From: an uncultured Bacteroidia bacterium
GTDB lineage: Bacteria; Bacteroidota; Bacteroidia; Bacteroidales; UBA932
NCBI GenBank assembly: GCA_902797895.1
Contig: CADBUS010000025.1
Span: forward strand, 1-23,676
Direction: 5' to 3'
Length of the DNA: 23,676 nt
Shown here: positions 14,304 through 23,207 of the stretch, in pieces
Layout of the letters: each line of letters begins with the position of its first letter
Numbering within the stretch: position 1 is the stretch's first letter
Notes under the pieces: generated by a model
Seen by the model: only the letters and a program-made list of their open reading frames with translations
The model's database searches: none
What the model was told of the DNA's origin: nothing
Translations under genes and position numbers: made by a program

Positions 14304-15716
14304 TTAGTACATATAGTCCCAAGGCGGAAGCATAACGTGCTGCTGCTTCAGTGCCTTTATAGCCTTGTTATCCAAGTATTTACGATTGATGACTATTCTG
14401 AACATATACTCATCAAACCACTTATCTGTAAAGTTGAGGTAGCCGCTGCGGCCGGCATTAGGGCCCCAGCTATTCTCAAACTGCCACTTGATAGGCTTAT
14501 CGTTATCGTCTGTATCACAGGCAACTATAAGCATAGCGTGAGAAGAGCCGCTCTGGCGGGTAAGTATTCTTGCCTTTTTATCCATCTGCATATCAATACC
14601 AAAGAGCTGGCCATAGTTGTAGATACCCGGATCCATATATCCAACTCCGGCTGAGGTATTGCTCTGCTTGCCCACATCGCAAGAGGCATACATAGGCTCT
14701 CCGTCTTTAAGTGAGGCAATTGCAGCCTTCTTAATATCCTCGTTAGGGAGGTTGAGATATGTCCAGTTGATACCCTCTATGTTATTACGATAGTTCTGAA
14801 TCTCGTAAATTTTATAATACTCCCTTGTTGGGTCGTTCATAATCATAACATAGTTATCGGGATTATAATCTGCCGGAATTATACCCTTATAAAACTCCAT
14901 AGGAGTACTCTTGACTGTCTTAATCTTACCATCTTTATCTTTAAACTTCCAAGTGAACTCTGTTGGAGGCTCTCCGAGGCAGATAGCCAGCACGCGGTAA
15001 ACATCCTTTAGAGTGGCCATCTTAATCTTTTGCAGATTTGTGTACAAATCACCCTCTATGCCGCTTCTCATAACCCTCATAGACTCAGCGGTTTTCTCTC
15101 TGATTTCGTTACCGCCCTTGCGCAGTCTCTCGTTAATGATACCAACCATAGCGGAGGTGTTGTTGGAGTGTTCTGTCTCAGGCATAACCTGCTTTGGTAC
15201 CACTCCATACTTGCCTGCTATATTGTAGAAGAGGTTCCATACACCGCCATCTCCAACCGGATAGCTGAAGTAAAAGGCTACCTCTCTATCATCATAATCC
15301 CTATCCTTGGTTCTGATAACATTTTCCAAAAATAGATTTGCCTTCTCCAATATATCCCAGAAGTAGTTGTAGTTGTGAGAGAAGTCAAAGTTGTTGATAT
15401 TGTACTTTCTCATAACAATTGGCCTTAGATTGTTCATAGAGGTGAACATCCAGCATCTTCCAGAGCTTTTCTGGTCTGTAATACCTTTAACATCAACACG
15501 ATACTTAAAGAAATCATCTGCATCGCGAGCTACTGAGGCATCGTATGCCAAAGCCTTGATATTCTTGTTGGAACTTACAATGTTGTGGATAGATTTGGCG
15601 TATGCATCGTTGTTGAAACTCTCTTTGAGATTCTTCAGCTCTGCTGTGCCTAAACTCTGGGCAACAAGGCTGCCGCTGTAGAGCAGTACCGCTGCCATTA
15701 AGATTATCTTCTTCAT
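14304..15716 (-). CDS. Secreted C1B cysteine peptidase (bleomycin hydrolase/PepC family)
   Basis: Papain-fold aminopeptidase of 470 residues. A signal peptide (MKKIILMAAVLLYSGSLVAQ, predicted cleavage around residue 20) targets it out of the cytoplasm, unlike classical PepC and bleomycin hydrolase, which are cytoplasmic. The active site is complete: Gln82 and Cys88 in DQKSSGRCWMF, His393 in SGSSHAMLIV and Asn415 in FENSWGPNAG. The family normally forms hexameric barrels that trim N-terminal residues from peptides. It likely supplies amino acids in the periplasm or outside; exported C1B peptidases are common in Bacteroidales. It follows glutamine synthetase by 28 bp but has a promoter-like box in that gap. 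Confidence 0.9.
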   Translation of the reverse strand: MKKIILMAAVLLYSGSLVAQSLGTAELKNLKESFNNDAYAKSIHNIVSSNKNIKALAYDASVARDADDFFKYRVDVKGITDQKSSGRCWMFTSMNNLRPIVMRKYNINNFDFSHNYNYFWDILEKANLFLENVIRTKDRDYDDREVAFYFSYPVGDGGVWNLFYNIAGKYGVVPKQVMPETEHSNNTSAMVGIINERLRKGGNEIREKTAESMRVMRSGIEGDLYTNLQKIKMATLKDVYRVLAICLGEPPTEFTWKFKDKDGKIKTVKSTPMEFYKGIIPADYNPDNYVMIMNDPTREYYKIYEIQNYRNNIEGINWTYLNLPNEDIKKAAIASLKDGEPMYASCDVGKQSNTSAGVGYMDPGIYNYGQLFGIDMQMDKKARILTRQSGSSHAMLIVACDTDDNDKPIKWQFENSWGPNAGRSGYLNFTDKWFDEYMFRIVINRKYLDNKAIKALKQQHVMLPPWDYMY

Positions 15717-15735
15717 ACCTAAAATGTTATAATTT

Positions 15736-15743
15736 CAAATATA
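15736..15743 (-). promoter_or_regulatory. Promoter candidate for the C1B peptidase, -7 box
   Basis: TATATTTG on the minus strand matches TAnnTTTG and ends 2 bp from the glutamine synthetase stop codon. Transcription would start about 15 bases ahead of the peptidase ATG at 15716. I found no clear -33 element inside the upstream gene at the expected distance, so this is a partial match. Confidence 0.4.
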
Positions 15744-15744
15744 A

Positions 15745-17247
15745 TTATCCGCAGTGGAAATAGTTCTCCACAACCTTAAGCATCTCTTGCGGCTTATTCT
15801 CTATCTCTTTGCGCAAAGTTTTGTCATCAAATGCTTTAAGTTGTGCTATAATACCATCTATCATAGCAGGCGAGAAAACTCCCTCTTTCTCATAGTACTC
15901 CCTCTGCTTTGCAAGGCACTCAGCACTTGCCGAGCAGCTGTCCGGAAGCTGATCTAACTTGGCGAGCTTGTCTGCATTCTTGGCATCGTGAATATTCACA
16001 TTCACATACTTATCCTCTGCTACTTTAAGTGCATTCTCAATCTCAAATCCTGTTCTGCAGGCAACGCAAAGTGCTGCTATAAGCTGATATACATCTGCGC
16101 TTCCATCAGGAGAACGCATCTCTACGGTCTGCTTTTGAGTTGTATCTATTCCCGATGATTTTTCAAGTGGGTTGGCGGTGCGGCTCATATCTGCTCCGGC
16201 TGTCCAGCCAAGCGGAACTCTCACAAGTACAGAGCGGTTGCGGTCTCCCCAGCAAACATTTGTAGGAGCCTCTTGATGTGGAACAAGGCGGAAATAAGAG
16301 GTAGGAACCTTGTTGCCAAAGGCTGTGATTGATGGTGCAAGAATCATCATACCGGCTATGGCCTTGCGTGCAGTCTCGGAGAGACCACCATCTGCGACCA
16401 TCTGGCTCTTACCATCTTTGGTAATTTTCATATGGATGTGGAGGCCGCTACCGGCTTTGCCTGTGGTAATCTTTGGAGCAAAGGTAACATCAAATCCCTT
16501 CTGATGGCCGAGGTTGCGAATAATCCACTTAGCTACAGTAAGCTGATCTGCAGCATCTTCTGCATCTGTAGGCAGGAACTCAATCTCGTTCTGCTCATAT
16601 ATCTTGCCGTTGAGGGTAAAGTTTCCCACCTCGGAGTGGCCATACTTAATCTGTCCTCCTGCCTGTGCTATGTAGCTCATACACTGGGTGCGGAATTCGT
16701 TGAACTTTGCAAACGGGCCGCTCTCGTGATAGCCTCTCTGGTCTGTGGCAGGGAAGAGAGCATCTGCCTCTGCAATCACATAATACTCAAGTTCTCCCAT
16801 AGCCTGGAACTCGCAGCCGGTCTTCTTCTTGAATACGGTGCAAGCTTTGCGCAGAGTCTGCTCAGGAGCGCTCTCCAACGGCTCTCCATCTTTGTTGAAG
16901 AAAGAGCAGAGCATTGTAAGAGTAGGTATCTCCGCAAACGGATCTACAAAGGCTGTGCGGAAGCGAGGAACAACATAAAGGTCTGAGCTGCTGGCCTCTA
17001 TAAACTTAAACAAGCTGGAGCCATCTACTCTCTCTCCGCAAGAGAGAATGGTATTGAGATACTCTTCATCGCTTATAACAAAGTTGAGAGTTTTTAATCT
17101 TCCGTCGCCGGCAGGGTACATAAAGTTTACCATCTTTATCTCCCTTGCCTTAATAAACTTAACAATGTCCTCCTTAGTAAATTCTTTAGGAGCTTTCTGC
17201 AAGAACGCAACCAAGGCGTTCGGATTCATACTTATTACATTATTCAT
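15745..17247 (-). CDS. glnA: Glutamine synthetase, type I-like
   Basis: ATP-dependent synthesis of glutamine from glutamate and ammonium. At 500 residues it is a GSI-fold protein: an N-terminal beta-grasp region (MVNFMYPAGDGRLKTLNF, from 39), GELEYYV supplying metal-binding glutamates, HSEVGNF and YEQNEIEFLP, the GSGLHIHM histidine loop, NRSVLVRVP (arginine substrate loop) and VEMRSPDGSADVY near the active site. The motifs deviate from the E. coli versions (GSGMH, RIP, PDPSANPY), and I see no NLYDLPPEE adenylylation site, so control by GlnE-type adenylylation is unlikely. It lies 36 bp after nqrF and could be read from the nqr promoter or its own. Some members of this branch use other amines, so glutamate-ammonia ligase is the best, not the only, reading. 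Confidence 0.88.
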   Translation of the reverse strand: MNNVISMNPNALVAFLQKAPKEFTKEDIVKFIKAREIKMVNFMYPAGDGRLKTLNFVISDEEYLNTILSCGERVDGSSLFKFIEASSSDLYVVPRFRTAFVDPFAEIPTLTMLCSFFNKDGEPLESAPEQTLRKACTVFKKKTGCEFQAMGELEYYVIAEADALFPATDQRGYHESGPFAKFNEFRTQCMSYIAQAGGQIKYGHSEVGNFTLNGKIYEQNEIEFLPTDAEDAADQLTVAKWIIRNLGHQKGFDVTFAPKITTGKAGSGLHIHMKITKDGKSQMVADGGLSETARKAIAGMMILAPSITAFGNKVPTSYFRLVPHQEAPTNVCWGDRNRSVLVRVPLGWTAGADMSRTANPLEKSSGIDTTQKQTVEMRSPDGSADVYQLIAALCVACRTGFEIENALKVAEDKYVNVNIHDAKNADKLAKLDQLPDSCSASAECLAKQREYYEKEGVFSPAMIDGIIAQLKAFDDKTLRKEIENKPQEMLKVVENYFHCG

Positions 17248-17283
17248 TTCAAATCAAATTATCTTTTGTTAATAGATTCCAAA

Positions 17284-18522
17284 TTAAGCGCCAAAGTTGT
17301 CGTACATTATGTTATCCGGCTGTACACCAAGATTATCGAGCATATTTACCACTGCGCTTGTCATCATTGGCGGGCCGCAGAGATAGTACTCTATATCTTC
17401 AGGTGCCTGATGGTTTTTCAGATATTCGTCAAAGAGTACCTGGTGGATAAAGCCGGTAGGGCCAGTCCAATTATCCTCCGGCAGTGCATCGGAGAGGGCT
17501 ACGTGGTAGGAGAAATTTGGATTCTCTCTTGCAATTTCTGCAAAGTCCTCATCGTAGAACATCTCTCTGCGCGAGCGTGCTCCATACCAGAAGCTCACCT
17601 TTCTCTTTGTGTGCAAAGTCTTGAACAGGTGGAAGATATGGCTCCTCATTGGTGCCATACCGGCGCCACCGCCAATGAATACAATCTCATTCTCTGTATC
17701 TTTTACAAAGAACTCTCCGTAAGGGCCAGAGATTGTTATCTTGTCTCCAGGTTTGAGCGAGTAGATGTAAGAAGAGCAGATACCGGGATTTACCGGCACC
17801 CAATCCTTCTTGGCTCTGTCAAACGGAGGAGTTGCTATACGAACATTGAGCATTATTATATTTCCCTCGGCAGGATGGTTGGCCATAGAGTAGGCGCGGA
17901 ATGTTGGGGTAGGGTTTACCATCTTGAGGTTGAAAATACCCATCTTCTCCCAATCGCCGCGATACTCCTCCTCTACCTCTATATTCTTGTAATCTACCTG
18001 GCAGGCAGGCACATCTATCTGTATGTAGCCGCCACTGCGGAAGTTTACGGTCTCTCCCTCAGGTAGTTTTACAACAAACTCCTTTATGAAGGTAGCTACA
18101 TTGTGGTTGCTAACAACTGTACATTCCCATTTTCTAACTCCAAGCACCTCTGCAGGGAGCAGAATACCAAGGTTCTCCTTTATCTTTACCTGGCAACCGA
18201 GTCTCCAGTTTGAGAGTTGCTCCTTGCGAGTAAAGAAACCTGTTTCTGTAGGGAGAATTGTACCCCCTCCGCTGATTACCTGGCATTTGCACATTCCGCA
18301 GCTTCCTTTTCCGCCGCAAGCGGAGGGCAAGAATATCTTATGCTGTGCGAGGGTGCTCAACAAAGTTCCTCCTGTTGCCACCTCAAGGCTCTTCTCTCCG
18401 TTGTTAATATCTATTGTAACATTGCCGCTTGGCAGTAGCTTTGCCTTTGCATAAAGCAGCAGAGCTACAAGTAACAGGGTTATTGCAAGAAAAGCTGCTA
18501 TAGATACCAATACTATTGTCAT
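17284..18522 (-). CDS. nqrF: NqrF, NADH-oxidising subunit of Na+-NQR
   Basis: Entry point for electrons in the Na+-translocating NADH:quinone oxidoreductase. The 412-residue protein has one N-terminal membrane segment (about 3-25), a plant-type 2Fe-2S domain with Cys69, Cys75, Cys78 and Cys110, an FAD-binding domain with RAYSMAN (209-215) and an NADH-binding domain with GGGAGMAPMRSH (284-295). It ends with YDNFGA, the usual C-terminus. It is the last of the six nqr genes, 11 bp after nqrE. All cofactor residues are in place, so the enzyme should be active. Confidence 0.97.
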   Translation of the reverse strand: MTIVLVSIAAFLAITLLLVALLLYAKAKLLPSGNVTIDINNGEKSLEVATGGTLLSTLAQHKIFLPSACGGKGSCGMCKCQVISGGGTILPTETGFFTRKEQLSNWRLGCQVKIKENLGILLPAEVLGVRKWECTVVSNHNVATFIKEFVVKLPEGETVNFRSGGYIQIDVPACQVDYKNIEVEEEYRGDWEKMGIFNLKMVNPTPTFRAYSMANHPAEGNIIMLNVRIATPPFDRAKKDWVPVNPGICSSYIYSLKPGDKITISGPYGEFFVKDTENEIVFIGGGAGMAPMRSHIFHLFKTLHTKRKVSFWYGARSRREMFYDEDFAEIARENPNFSYHVALSDALPEDNWTGPTGFIHQVLFDEYLKNHQAPEDIEYYLCGPPMMTSAVVNMLDNLGVQPDNIMYDNFGA

Positions 18523-18533
18523 AACTTATCCTC

Positions 18534-19148
18534 CTATAAACTAATACCCATAAAGCCCATAAAAGCTATCGCCATAAGGCCGGAAATTATAAATGTAATT
18601 CCGAGCCCCTGCAGAGGCTTAGGAATATTGGAATAGGTAATCTTCTCTCTTATTGCTGCTATTGAGACTATCGCGAGGAACCAGCCAACACCACTTCCAA
18701 GTCCGTAAACGGTTGCTAATCCCAATGTTGCAAAGGCCTTCTCCTGCATAAAGAGAGAGGCTCCAAGTATGGCGCAGTTTACAGCAATAAGCGGTAGAAA
18801 TATACCCAAAGAGGCATATAGCGATGGAGAGAATTTCTCTACCACCATCTCCACAAGCTGTACAAACGATGCAATAACAGCTATAAAGATTATAAAGCTC
18901 AAAAAGCTCAGATCTACATTGGCCAAAGAGGGTGAAACCCAAGCCAACGCACCGGGTGAAAGCAGATACTTGTTTAGCAGATAGTTGATTGGGAGTGTGA
19001 TACCCAATACAAAAATTACAGCCAATCCCAAGCCTGCCGCAGTTTTAACATTTTTGGATACCGCCAAGAATGAACACATTCCAAGGAAGTATGCAAAAAT
19101 CATATTGTCAACAAAAATCGACTTTACAAATAGATTTAATGATTCCAT
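18534..19148 (-). CDS. nqrE: NqrE, membrane subunit of Na+-NQR
   Basis: Integral membrane subunit of 204 residues with six predicted hydrophobic segments. NqrE and NqrD are homologous, inverted partners that bind a 2Fe-2S cluster between them within the membrane. The cysteines expected for this are present in MCSFLAVSKN (first segment) and VNCAILGASLF (fourth segment). Family-typical stretches include ESLNLFVKSIFVDNMIFAYFLGMC at the N-terminus and GLGSGVGWFLAIVSIAAIREK. It begins 9 bp after nqrD and overlaps none of its neighbours. Confidence 0.96.
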   Translation of the reverse strand: MESLNLFVKSIFVDNMIFAYFLGMCSFLAVSKNVKTAAGLGLAVIFVLGITLPINYLLNKYLLSPGALAWVSPSLANVDLSFLSFIIFIAVIASFVQLVEMVVEKFSPSLYASLGIFLPLIAVNCAILGASLFMQEKAFATLGLATVYGLGSGVGWFLAIVSIAAIREKITYSNIPKPLQGLGITFIISGLMAIAFMGFMGISL

Positions 19149-19157
19149 AGCAATGTG

Positions 19158-19781
19158 TTATTTGGTGTCATCTTTCTGGAAGCATCTCTGAATCCAGATG
19201 AGGCATCCGATTAGTATCAAAGCCATAGGAGGCATAATAAAGAGGCCGTTGTTAAGATAGTGCCCTCCCTCTGCTGCATACCAGCTCTGCGGAATTATCT
19301 GCATACCATAGAGGGTTCCGCTTCCCAAAAGCTCTCTGAAGAATGCAACAACCACAAGTACAAGGCCATATCCAAGTCCGTTGGCAAGTCCGTCTATAAG
19401 GGAAGGGAGCGGTTTTTCACTAAGGCCAAACGCCTCTATCCTACCCATTATAATACAGTTGGTTATTATAAGGCCCACATATACGGAGAGCTGCTTGCTC
19501 ACATCATATACATACGCCTTTAGGAACTGCTCTATAAGAATAACAAACATAGCCACAACCACAAGTTGCACAATGATTCTTATTCTGTTAGGTATAGTCT
19601 TTCTTATCAGGGAGATAAGGAAGCTGCTAAAACCCGTTACAAGCGTAACTGAAATGGCCATAACAATGGCAGGTTCTAATTTTACGGTTACTGCAAGGGC
19701 AGAGCATATACCAAGCACCAATGCCGTTACCGGATTGGACTTGATTAGCGGTGTTGTAAATATTTTCTTATCCATTGCCAT
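19158..19781 (-). CDS. nqrD: NqrD, membrane subunit of Na+-NQR
   Basis: Integral membrane subunit of 207 residues, related to NqrE. It shows the family N-terminus (PLIKSNPVTALVLGICSALAV) and a conserved middle segment (LSVYVGLIITNCIIMGRIEAF), each contributing a cysteine (in GICSAL and TNCIIMGR) for the intramembrane 2Fe-2S site shared with NqrE. GLGYGLVLVVVAFFRELLGSG is also characteristic. Start ATG at 19781 is 2 bp from the nqrC stop, implying coupled translation. The homologous RnfE is excluded by the complete nqr gene set. Confidence 0.96.
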   Translation of the reverse strand: MAMDKKIFTTPLIKSNPVTALVLGICSALAVTVKLEPAIVMAISVTLVTGFSSFLISLIRKTIPNRIRIIVQLVVVAMFVILIEQFLKAYVYDVSKQLSVYVGLIITNCIIMGRIEAFGLSEKPLPSLIDGLANGLGYGLVLVVVAFFRELLGSGTLYGMQIIPQSWYAAEGGHYLNNGLFIMPPMALILIGCLIWIQRCFQKDDTK

Positions 19782-19783
19782 AA

Positions 19784-20581
19784 CTACTCAGCGTTAGTGG
19801 TTTGTGAAAGTTTTTGCAGGTAAGGCATATAGTACTCCAACCACATAGAGATCATACTCTGTACTGCGTTAGATGTGATAGTGGCTCCACTTAGGGCATC
19901 TATCTCGTGTGCCTTGTCTTTGGCACCGCCCTTAACAACCTTTATGTGGGAGATAGCGCCGCCTTCCACTATAACCTTATCTACAAATTGATTACGGAAA
20001 TTGTCTGTAACAATCTCTCCACCGAGGCCCGGAGTCTCGCTCTTGTGATCAAACAAGGCACCGTATATGGTTGAGAGGTTGTTGTTTACAGATATGTATG
20101 CCCATATAGGGCCCCAAAGTCCGGAGCCATAGCAAGAGAGTATGTACTTCTTGCCTTCCGGAGTATCGCAAATAAACACAGGGAGTTGCAACTGCTCTCT
20201 AAGCTGCTGCGCCTGCTGCTCATCTTTGGCGGAGGCTATTTTTCTCATAATGTCAAACTGCTCGGCAGGTGAGATCTTAAAGGCGTCGCTCTGTGCAATG
20301 TTTTCATTGTCAGACTTAATCACATCTCCATTAGCGTTAACAACAATACCTTCCTTAACAAAGCGGGCAAACTGCTCCTGTATGTAGCTGTTCTTATCTG
20401 AAGCGTTGCCTGCATCGGCTGCAAGAAAAGCGCTTGAGAGAATGTTCATTTGCTTTTCTACCACTATATTGGTCTGCTGCACAGGCTTAAGCAGGGTGGA
20501 AACCACCGCCAGTATCGTAGCCACAACAGCTACCAGCACAATGGTATATATTATTGTGTATGAATTCTTATTAGTATCCAT
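19784..20581 (-). CDS. nqrC: NqrC, FMN-carrying subunit of Na+-NQR
   Basis: Subunit of 265 residues with one N-terminal membrane anchor (about 10-32) and a periplasmic flavin domain. SGATITSN near the C-terminus, with Thr234, is the site where FMN is attached covalently through phosphodiester linkage by the ApbE flavin transferase; no apbE lies in this window. SETPGLGGEI (181-190) and the WGPIWAYISV segment are other family hallmarks. It sits 4 bp after nqrB and 2 bp before nqrD. Confidence 0.96.
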   Translation of the reverse strand: MDTNKNSYTIIYTIVLVAVVATILAVVSTLLKPVQQTNIVVEKQMNILSSAFLAADAGNASDKNSYIQEQFARFVKEGIVVNANGDVIKSDNENIAQSDAFKISPAEQFDIMRKIASAKDEQQAQQLREQLQLPVFICDTPEGKKYILSCYGSGLWGPIWAYISVNNNLSTIYGALFDHKSETPGLGGEIVTDNFRNQFVDKVIVEGGAISHIKVVKGGAKDKAHEIDALSGATITSNAVQSMISMWLEYYMPYLQKLSQTTNAE

Positions 20582-20585
20582 AGCG

Positions 20586-21767
20586 TTACTTTTTTAATGC
20601 TGCGGCTCTTTTTTCTCTCCTCTTTATGTTAGGGCGCACAACGCACCAGTCGATAAGCGGAGCCATTGTGTTCATAAGCAGGATAGAGAGCATCATACCC
20701 TCTCTGTAGCCAGGGTTAAACAATCGCAGTACAATACAAACTGCTCCAATCAAAAAGCCGTATATCCATTTGCCAACCTCAGTTTGGGCAGATGATACAG
20801 GGTCTGTTGCCATAAATACGGCACCAAATGCAAAGCCGCCCATAACAAGATGATTAACAGCAGGATATGCAGCAAATGTGCCAGGCTCAGCAAAGGTGTT
20901 TGCAAGGAATCCTGTAAAGAGTGCACCTGCAACGCAGGAGAACATAATCTTCCAACTTGCAACACCTGTGAATATAAGTATAGCAGCACCTATCAGTATT
21001 GCTATAGCAGAGGTCTCTCCGATAGAGCCCGGAATGTTGCCAATGAACATCTGCATAAAGCTCGGTGCGCCTGCAAGACCGTCTGCAACCTGTGCCAACG
21101 GAGTTGCTCCGGAGAAACCATCTATAACTTTGTCTGCATTTTTGGTCATTCCCTCAATCCATACGGAGTCTCCTGTAATGGTAGAAGGGTATGCAAAAAA
21201 GACAAAGGCTCTTGCAAGCAGAGCTGGGTTCCAGATATTCATACCGGTTCCGCCAAATATCTCTTTGCCAAATATTACCGCAAAGGCAACAGCTATGGCG
21301 AGCACCCAAAGAGGTACATCAATCGGCATAATGAGAGGGATAAGAAAACCTGTTACAAGGTAGCCCTCGTTAACCTCGTGGCCTCTGGCCTGTGCAACAG
21401 CAAACTCAATTCCCAAACCCACTATGTATGAAACAAGTATGAGCGGTAGGATTTTGTAGAAACCAAACCAAACTTTGGCCCAGAAACCCCATTGCAGCCC
21501 AAAGGCAAGCGAGTGCTGCTCTCCTGTGTTCCATATTCCAAAGAGGAATGTTGGTACCAGCGCAGCCACAACAACGCTCATAACTCTCTTAATATCAACG
21601 CAATCTTTGATATGTGTGCGGCCTGCTGTAACGGTAGGCGGCACAGCGGCAAAGCTCTCAAATGCCTCAAAAGTGGAGTGAAGCCAACTTAATTTTCCCC
21701 CCTTGCTGAAGGTGGGTTTCATCTTATCTATTATCTTTAGAATCTTATTTCCCATATCTTCAACCAT
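20586..21767 (-). CDS. nqrB: NqrB, Na+-channel-forming subunit of Na+-NQR
   Basis: The 393-residue core membrane subunit, with around ten hydrophobic segments, carrying covalent FMN and riboflavin and forming the sodium path. The FMN attachment motif SGAT is at 219-222 (Thr222) in GFSGATPLAQV. MNIWNPALLARAFVFFAYP (176-194) and the ATDPVSSAQ stretch are conserved in the family. The start ATG at 21767 directly abuts the nqrA stop; an alternative ATG lies four codons later (MGNKIL). The C-terminus is short and basic (RREKRAAALKK). Confidence 0.96.
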   Translation of the reverse strand: MVEDMGNKILKIIDKMKPTFSKGGKLSWLHSTFEAFESFAAVPPTVTAGRTHIKDCVDIKRVMSVVVAALVPTFLFGIWNTGEQHSLAFGLQWGFWAKVWFGFYKILPLILVSYIVGLGIEFAVAQARGHEVNEGYLVTGFLIPLIMPIDVPLWVLAIAVAFAVIFGKEIFGGTGMNIWNPALLARAFVFFAYPSTITGDSVWIEGMTKNADKVIDGFSGATPLAQVADGLAGAPSFMQMFIGNIPGSIGETSAIAILIGAAILIFTGVASWKIMFSCVAGALFTGFLANTFAEPGTFAAYPAVNHLVMGGFAFGAVFMATDPVSSAQTEVGKWIYGFLIGAVCIVLRLFNPGYREGMMLSILLMNTMAPLIDWCVVRPNIKRREKRAAALKK

Positions 21768-23150
21768 TTAAGACATCTCTTTAATCATAAGGTCTATGCC
21801 CTGCTCCACAATCTTCTGTACCTCAATCTTTGATGGGCAGACATATTCGCAAAGTGCAAGGTCTTCTCCTATAACCTCGTAAATACCAAACTGTTCCATC
21901 TTCTCAATATCTCCGGCAAGAATTGCCTTCAAAAGAAAGACAGGGTAGATATCCATAGGGAGTACCTTCTCGTAAGCACCTGTTACTATAAAGGCTCTCT
22001 CGCCTCCGTTGGTGTTGGTATCAACGGCATATTTTTTCTTTGGAGTAAGCCAGCTGAAATAACTGCGTGAGGCGGAGAACTTTTTGGTTCTGAATATCTT
22101 CATCCAACCAAACAACTCTCTGTAGTTACCTTCTGATATTATGGTTACCTGATCGTCATAAAAACCGAGGTAACCGCCGGCCCCAACATTTGCTCCGCTT
22201 AGGGGATTGCCGCTTATGAATCTTGCTCCGCAATCTTGGCCGTAAAGCTCCTTAGTCTCCTTTATCTCTGTGGCTTTACAAATGCTGCTGATTGTTGTAC
22301 CGGGCACGCATTTGATATATGCAGGATTCTTAACCCTCTGGCCTGTAACCGCTACAAGCCTTGTAACATCATAAATGCCTTTGGAAATGAGCCTCCCGAT
22401 AGCTGCCAACGCCTGCGGCTGCAGGGTCCAAACAATATCTCCCTTGCCGATAGGGCATATATGAGAGATTTGAACCCCAACATTACCGGCAGGATGCGGG
22501 CCTTTGAAGAATCTCTTTTCTACATTACGCAGCATATACAGCGGCGATGCCGAGGCATCTTCTGCATTAAAGTTCACATATATTTTACCATCTGTGAACT
22601 TTGCAAGTGCATCAACCGCAAGCTGCATAGCATCAGTATCTTCCTTAACGGTAAATTTGATGTCTGCACCAAGTGGGGCAGAGTTGAATGCTGAAATTAC
22701 TATAGCCTTTGGCGAGTCGCCGGGGTTGGCTATAATCCCGTAAGGGCGCTGAATAATGGTTGCCCACAAGCCGCTCTCGAGCAGCCTCTGTTGTATCTCC
22801 TGTCTTGTGGCTTTGGATACCTCCTTAATAGGCTCAAACTGAACATATTGAGTGGAACTATCGGGAGTAATCTCCACTGCAAGAAGTTTCCTCTTTTCAC
22901 CTCTTACAATGGCTTTTACCTTGCCGCTTACAGGAGAAGCAAAGCCTATTTGCGGCCTCTTTTTATCTGTAAAGATAATCTGGCCGGCTTTGACTGCATC
23001 GCCCTCCTGCACAAGAAGTTTTGGTATAACGTTCTTGAAATCAGATGGGCAGATAGCTACGACTTCGGATGCAAGATTCTGCAATAGCTTTTTTTGAGCC
23101 TCACCTTTCAGGTGCAGGTCCAAGCCTTTGCGAAGTCTTATTGTCTCCAT
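21768..23150 (-). CDS. nqrA: NqrA, cytoplasmic-side subunit of Na+-NQR
   Basis: First gene of the nqr operon, 460 residues, no predicted membrane segment. It begins with the family pattern (IRLRKGLDLHLKGEAQKK) and a biotinyl/lipoyl-like N-terminal domain (LLVQEGDAVKAGQIIFTDK, GFASPVSGKVKAI). GPHPAGNVGVQISHICPIGKGD and the SGNPLSGANVGAGGYLGFYDDQV region are typical of NqrA, as is YVCPSKIEVQ near the end. NqrA contacts NqrB on the cytoplasmic face; quinone binding has been proposed for it in other species. Start ATG at 23150 lies about 55 bp after a promoter candidate. Confidence 0.96.
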   Translation of the reverse strand: METIRLRKGLDLHLKGEAQKKLLQNLASEVVAICPSDFKNVIPKLLVQEGDAVKAGQIIFTDKKRPQIGFASPVSGKVKAIVRGEKRKLLAVEITPDSSTQYVQFEPIKEVSKATRQEIQQRLLESGLWATIIQRPYGIIANPGDSPKAIVISAFNSAPLGADIKFTVKEDTDAMQLAVDALAKFTDGKIYVNFNAEDASASPLYMLRNVEKRFFKGPHPAGNVGVQISHICPIGKGDIVWTLQPQALAAIGRLISKGIYDVTRLVAVTGQRVKNPAYIKCVPGTTISSICKATEIKETKELYGQDCGARFISGNPLSGANVGAGGYLGFYDDQVTIISEGNYRELFGWMKIFRTKKFSASRSYFSWLTPKKKYAVDTNTNGGERAFIVTGAYEKVLPMDIYPVFLLKAILAGDIEKMEQFGIYEVIGEDLALCEYVCPSKIEVQKIVEQGIDLMIKEMS

Positions 23151-23177
23151 ATCTGTTAAATTTTATATCAATAATAA

Positions 23178-23207
23178 TGTATTTAATACAGTACATCTTA
23201 ATTGTAC
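23178..23207. promoter_or_regulatory. Two small dyads in the nqrA leader (operator candidate)
   Basis: TGTAT-TTA-ATACA (23178-23190) and GTACA-TCTTAAT-TGTAC (23191-23207) are two perfect 5-bp-arm inverted repeats lying end to end. The second overlaps the nqrA -7 box by one base and covers the expected start of transcription. They could bind a regulator or form small hairpins in the leader. I cannot tie them to a known factor; they do not fit FNR, CRP or Rex consensus sites. Confidence 0.35.

Noticed and set aside
16432..16986. 184-codon plus-strand open frame opposite glutamine synthetase
   Set aside because: Antisense shadow of a conserved enzyme, with no promoter or domain.
17266..18066. 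266-codon plus-strand open frame opposite nqrF
   Set aside because: Long, but fully antisense to an intact NqrF with all cofactor motifs. Its composition (many Cys, His, Tyr) is that of a shadow frame, with no domain recognisable.
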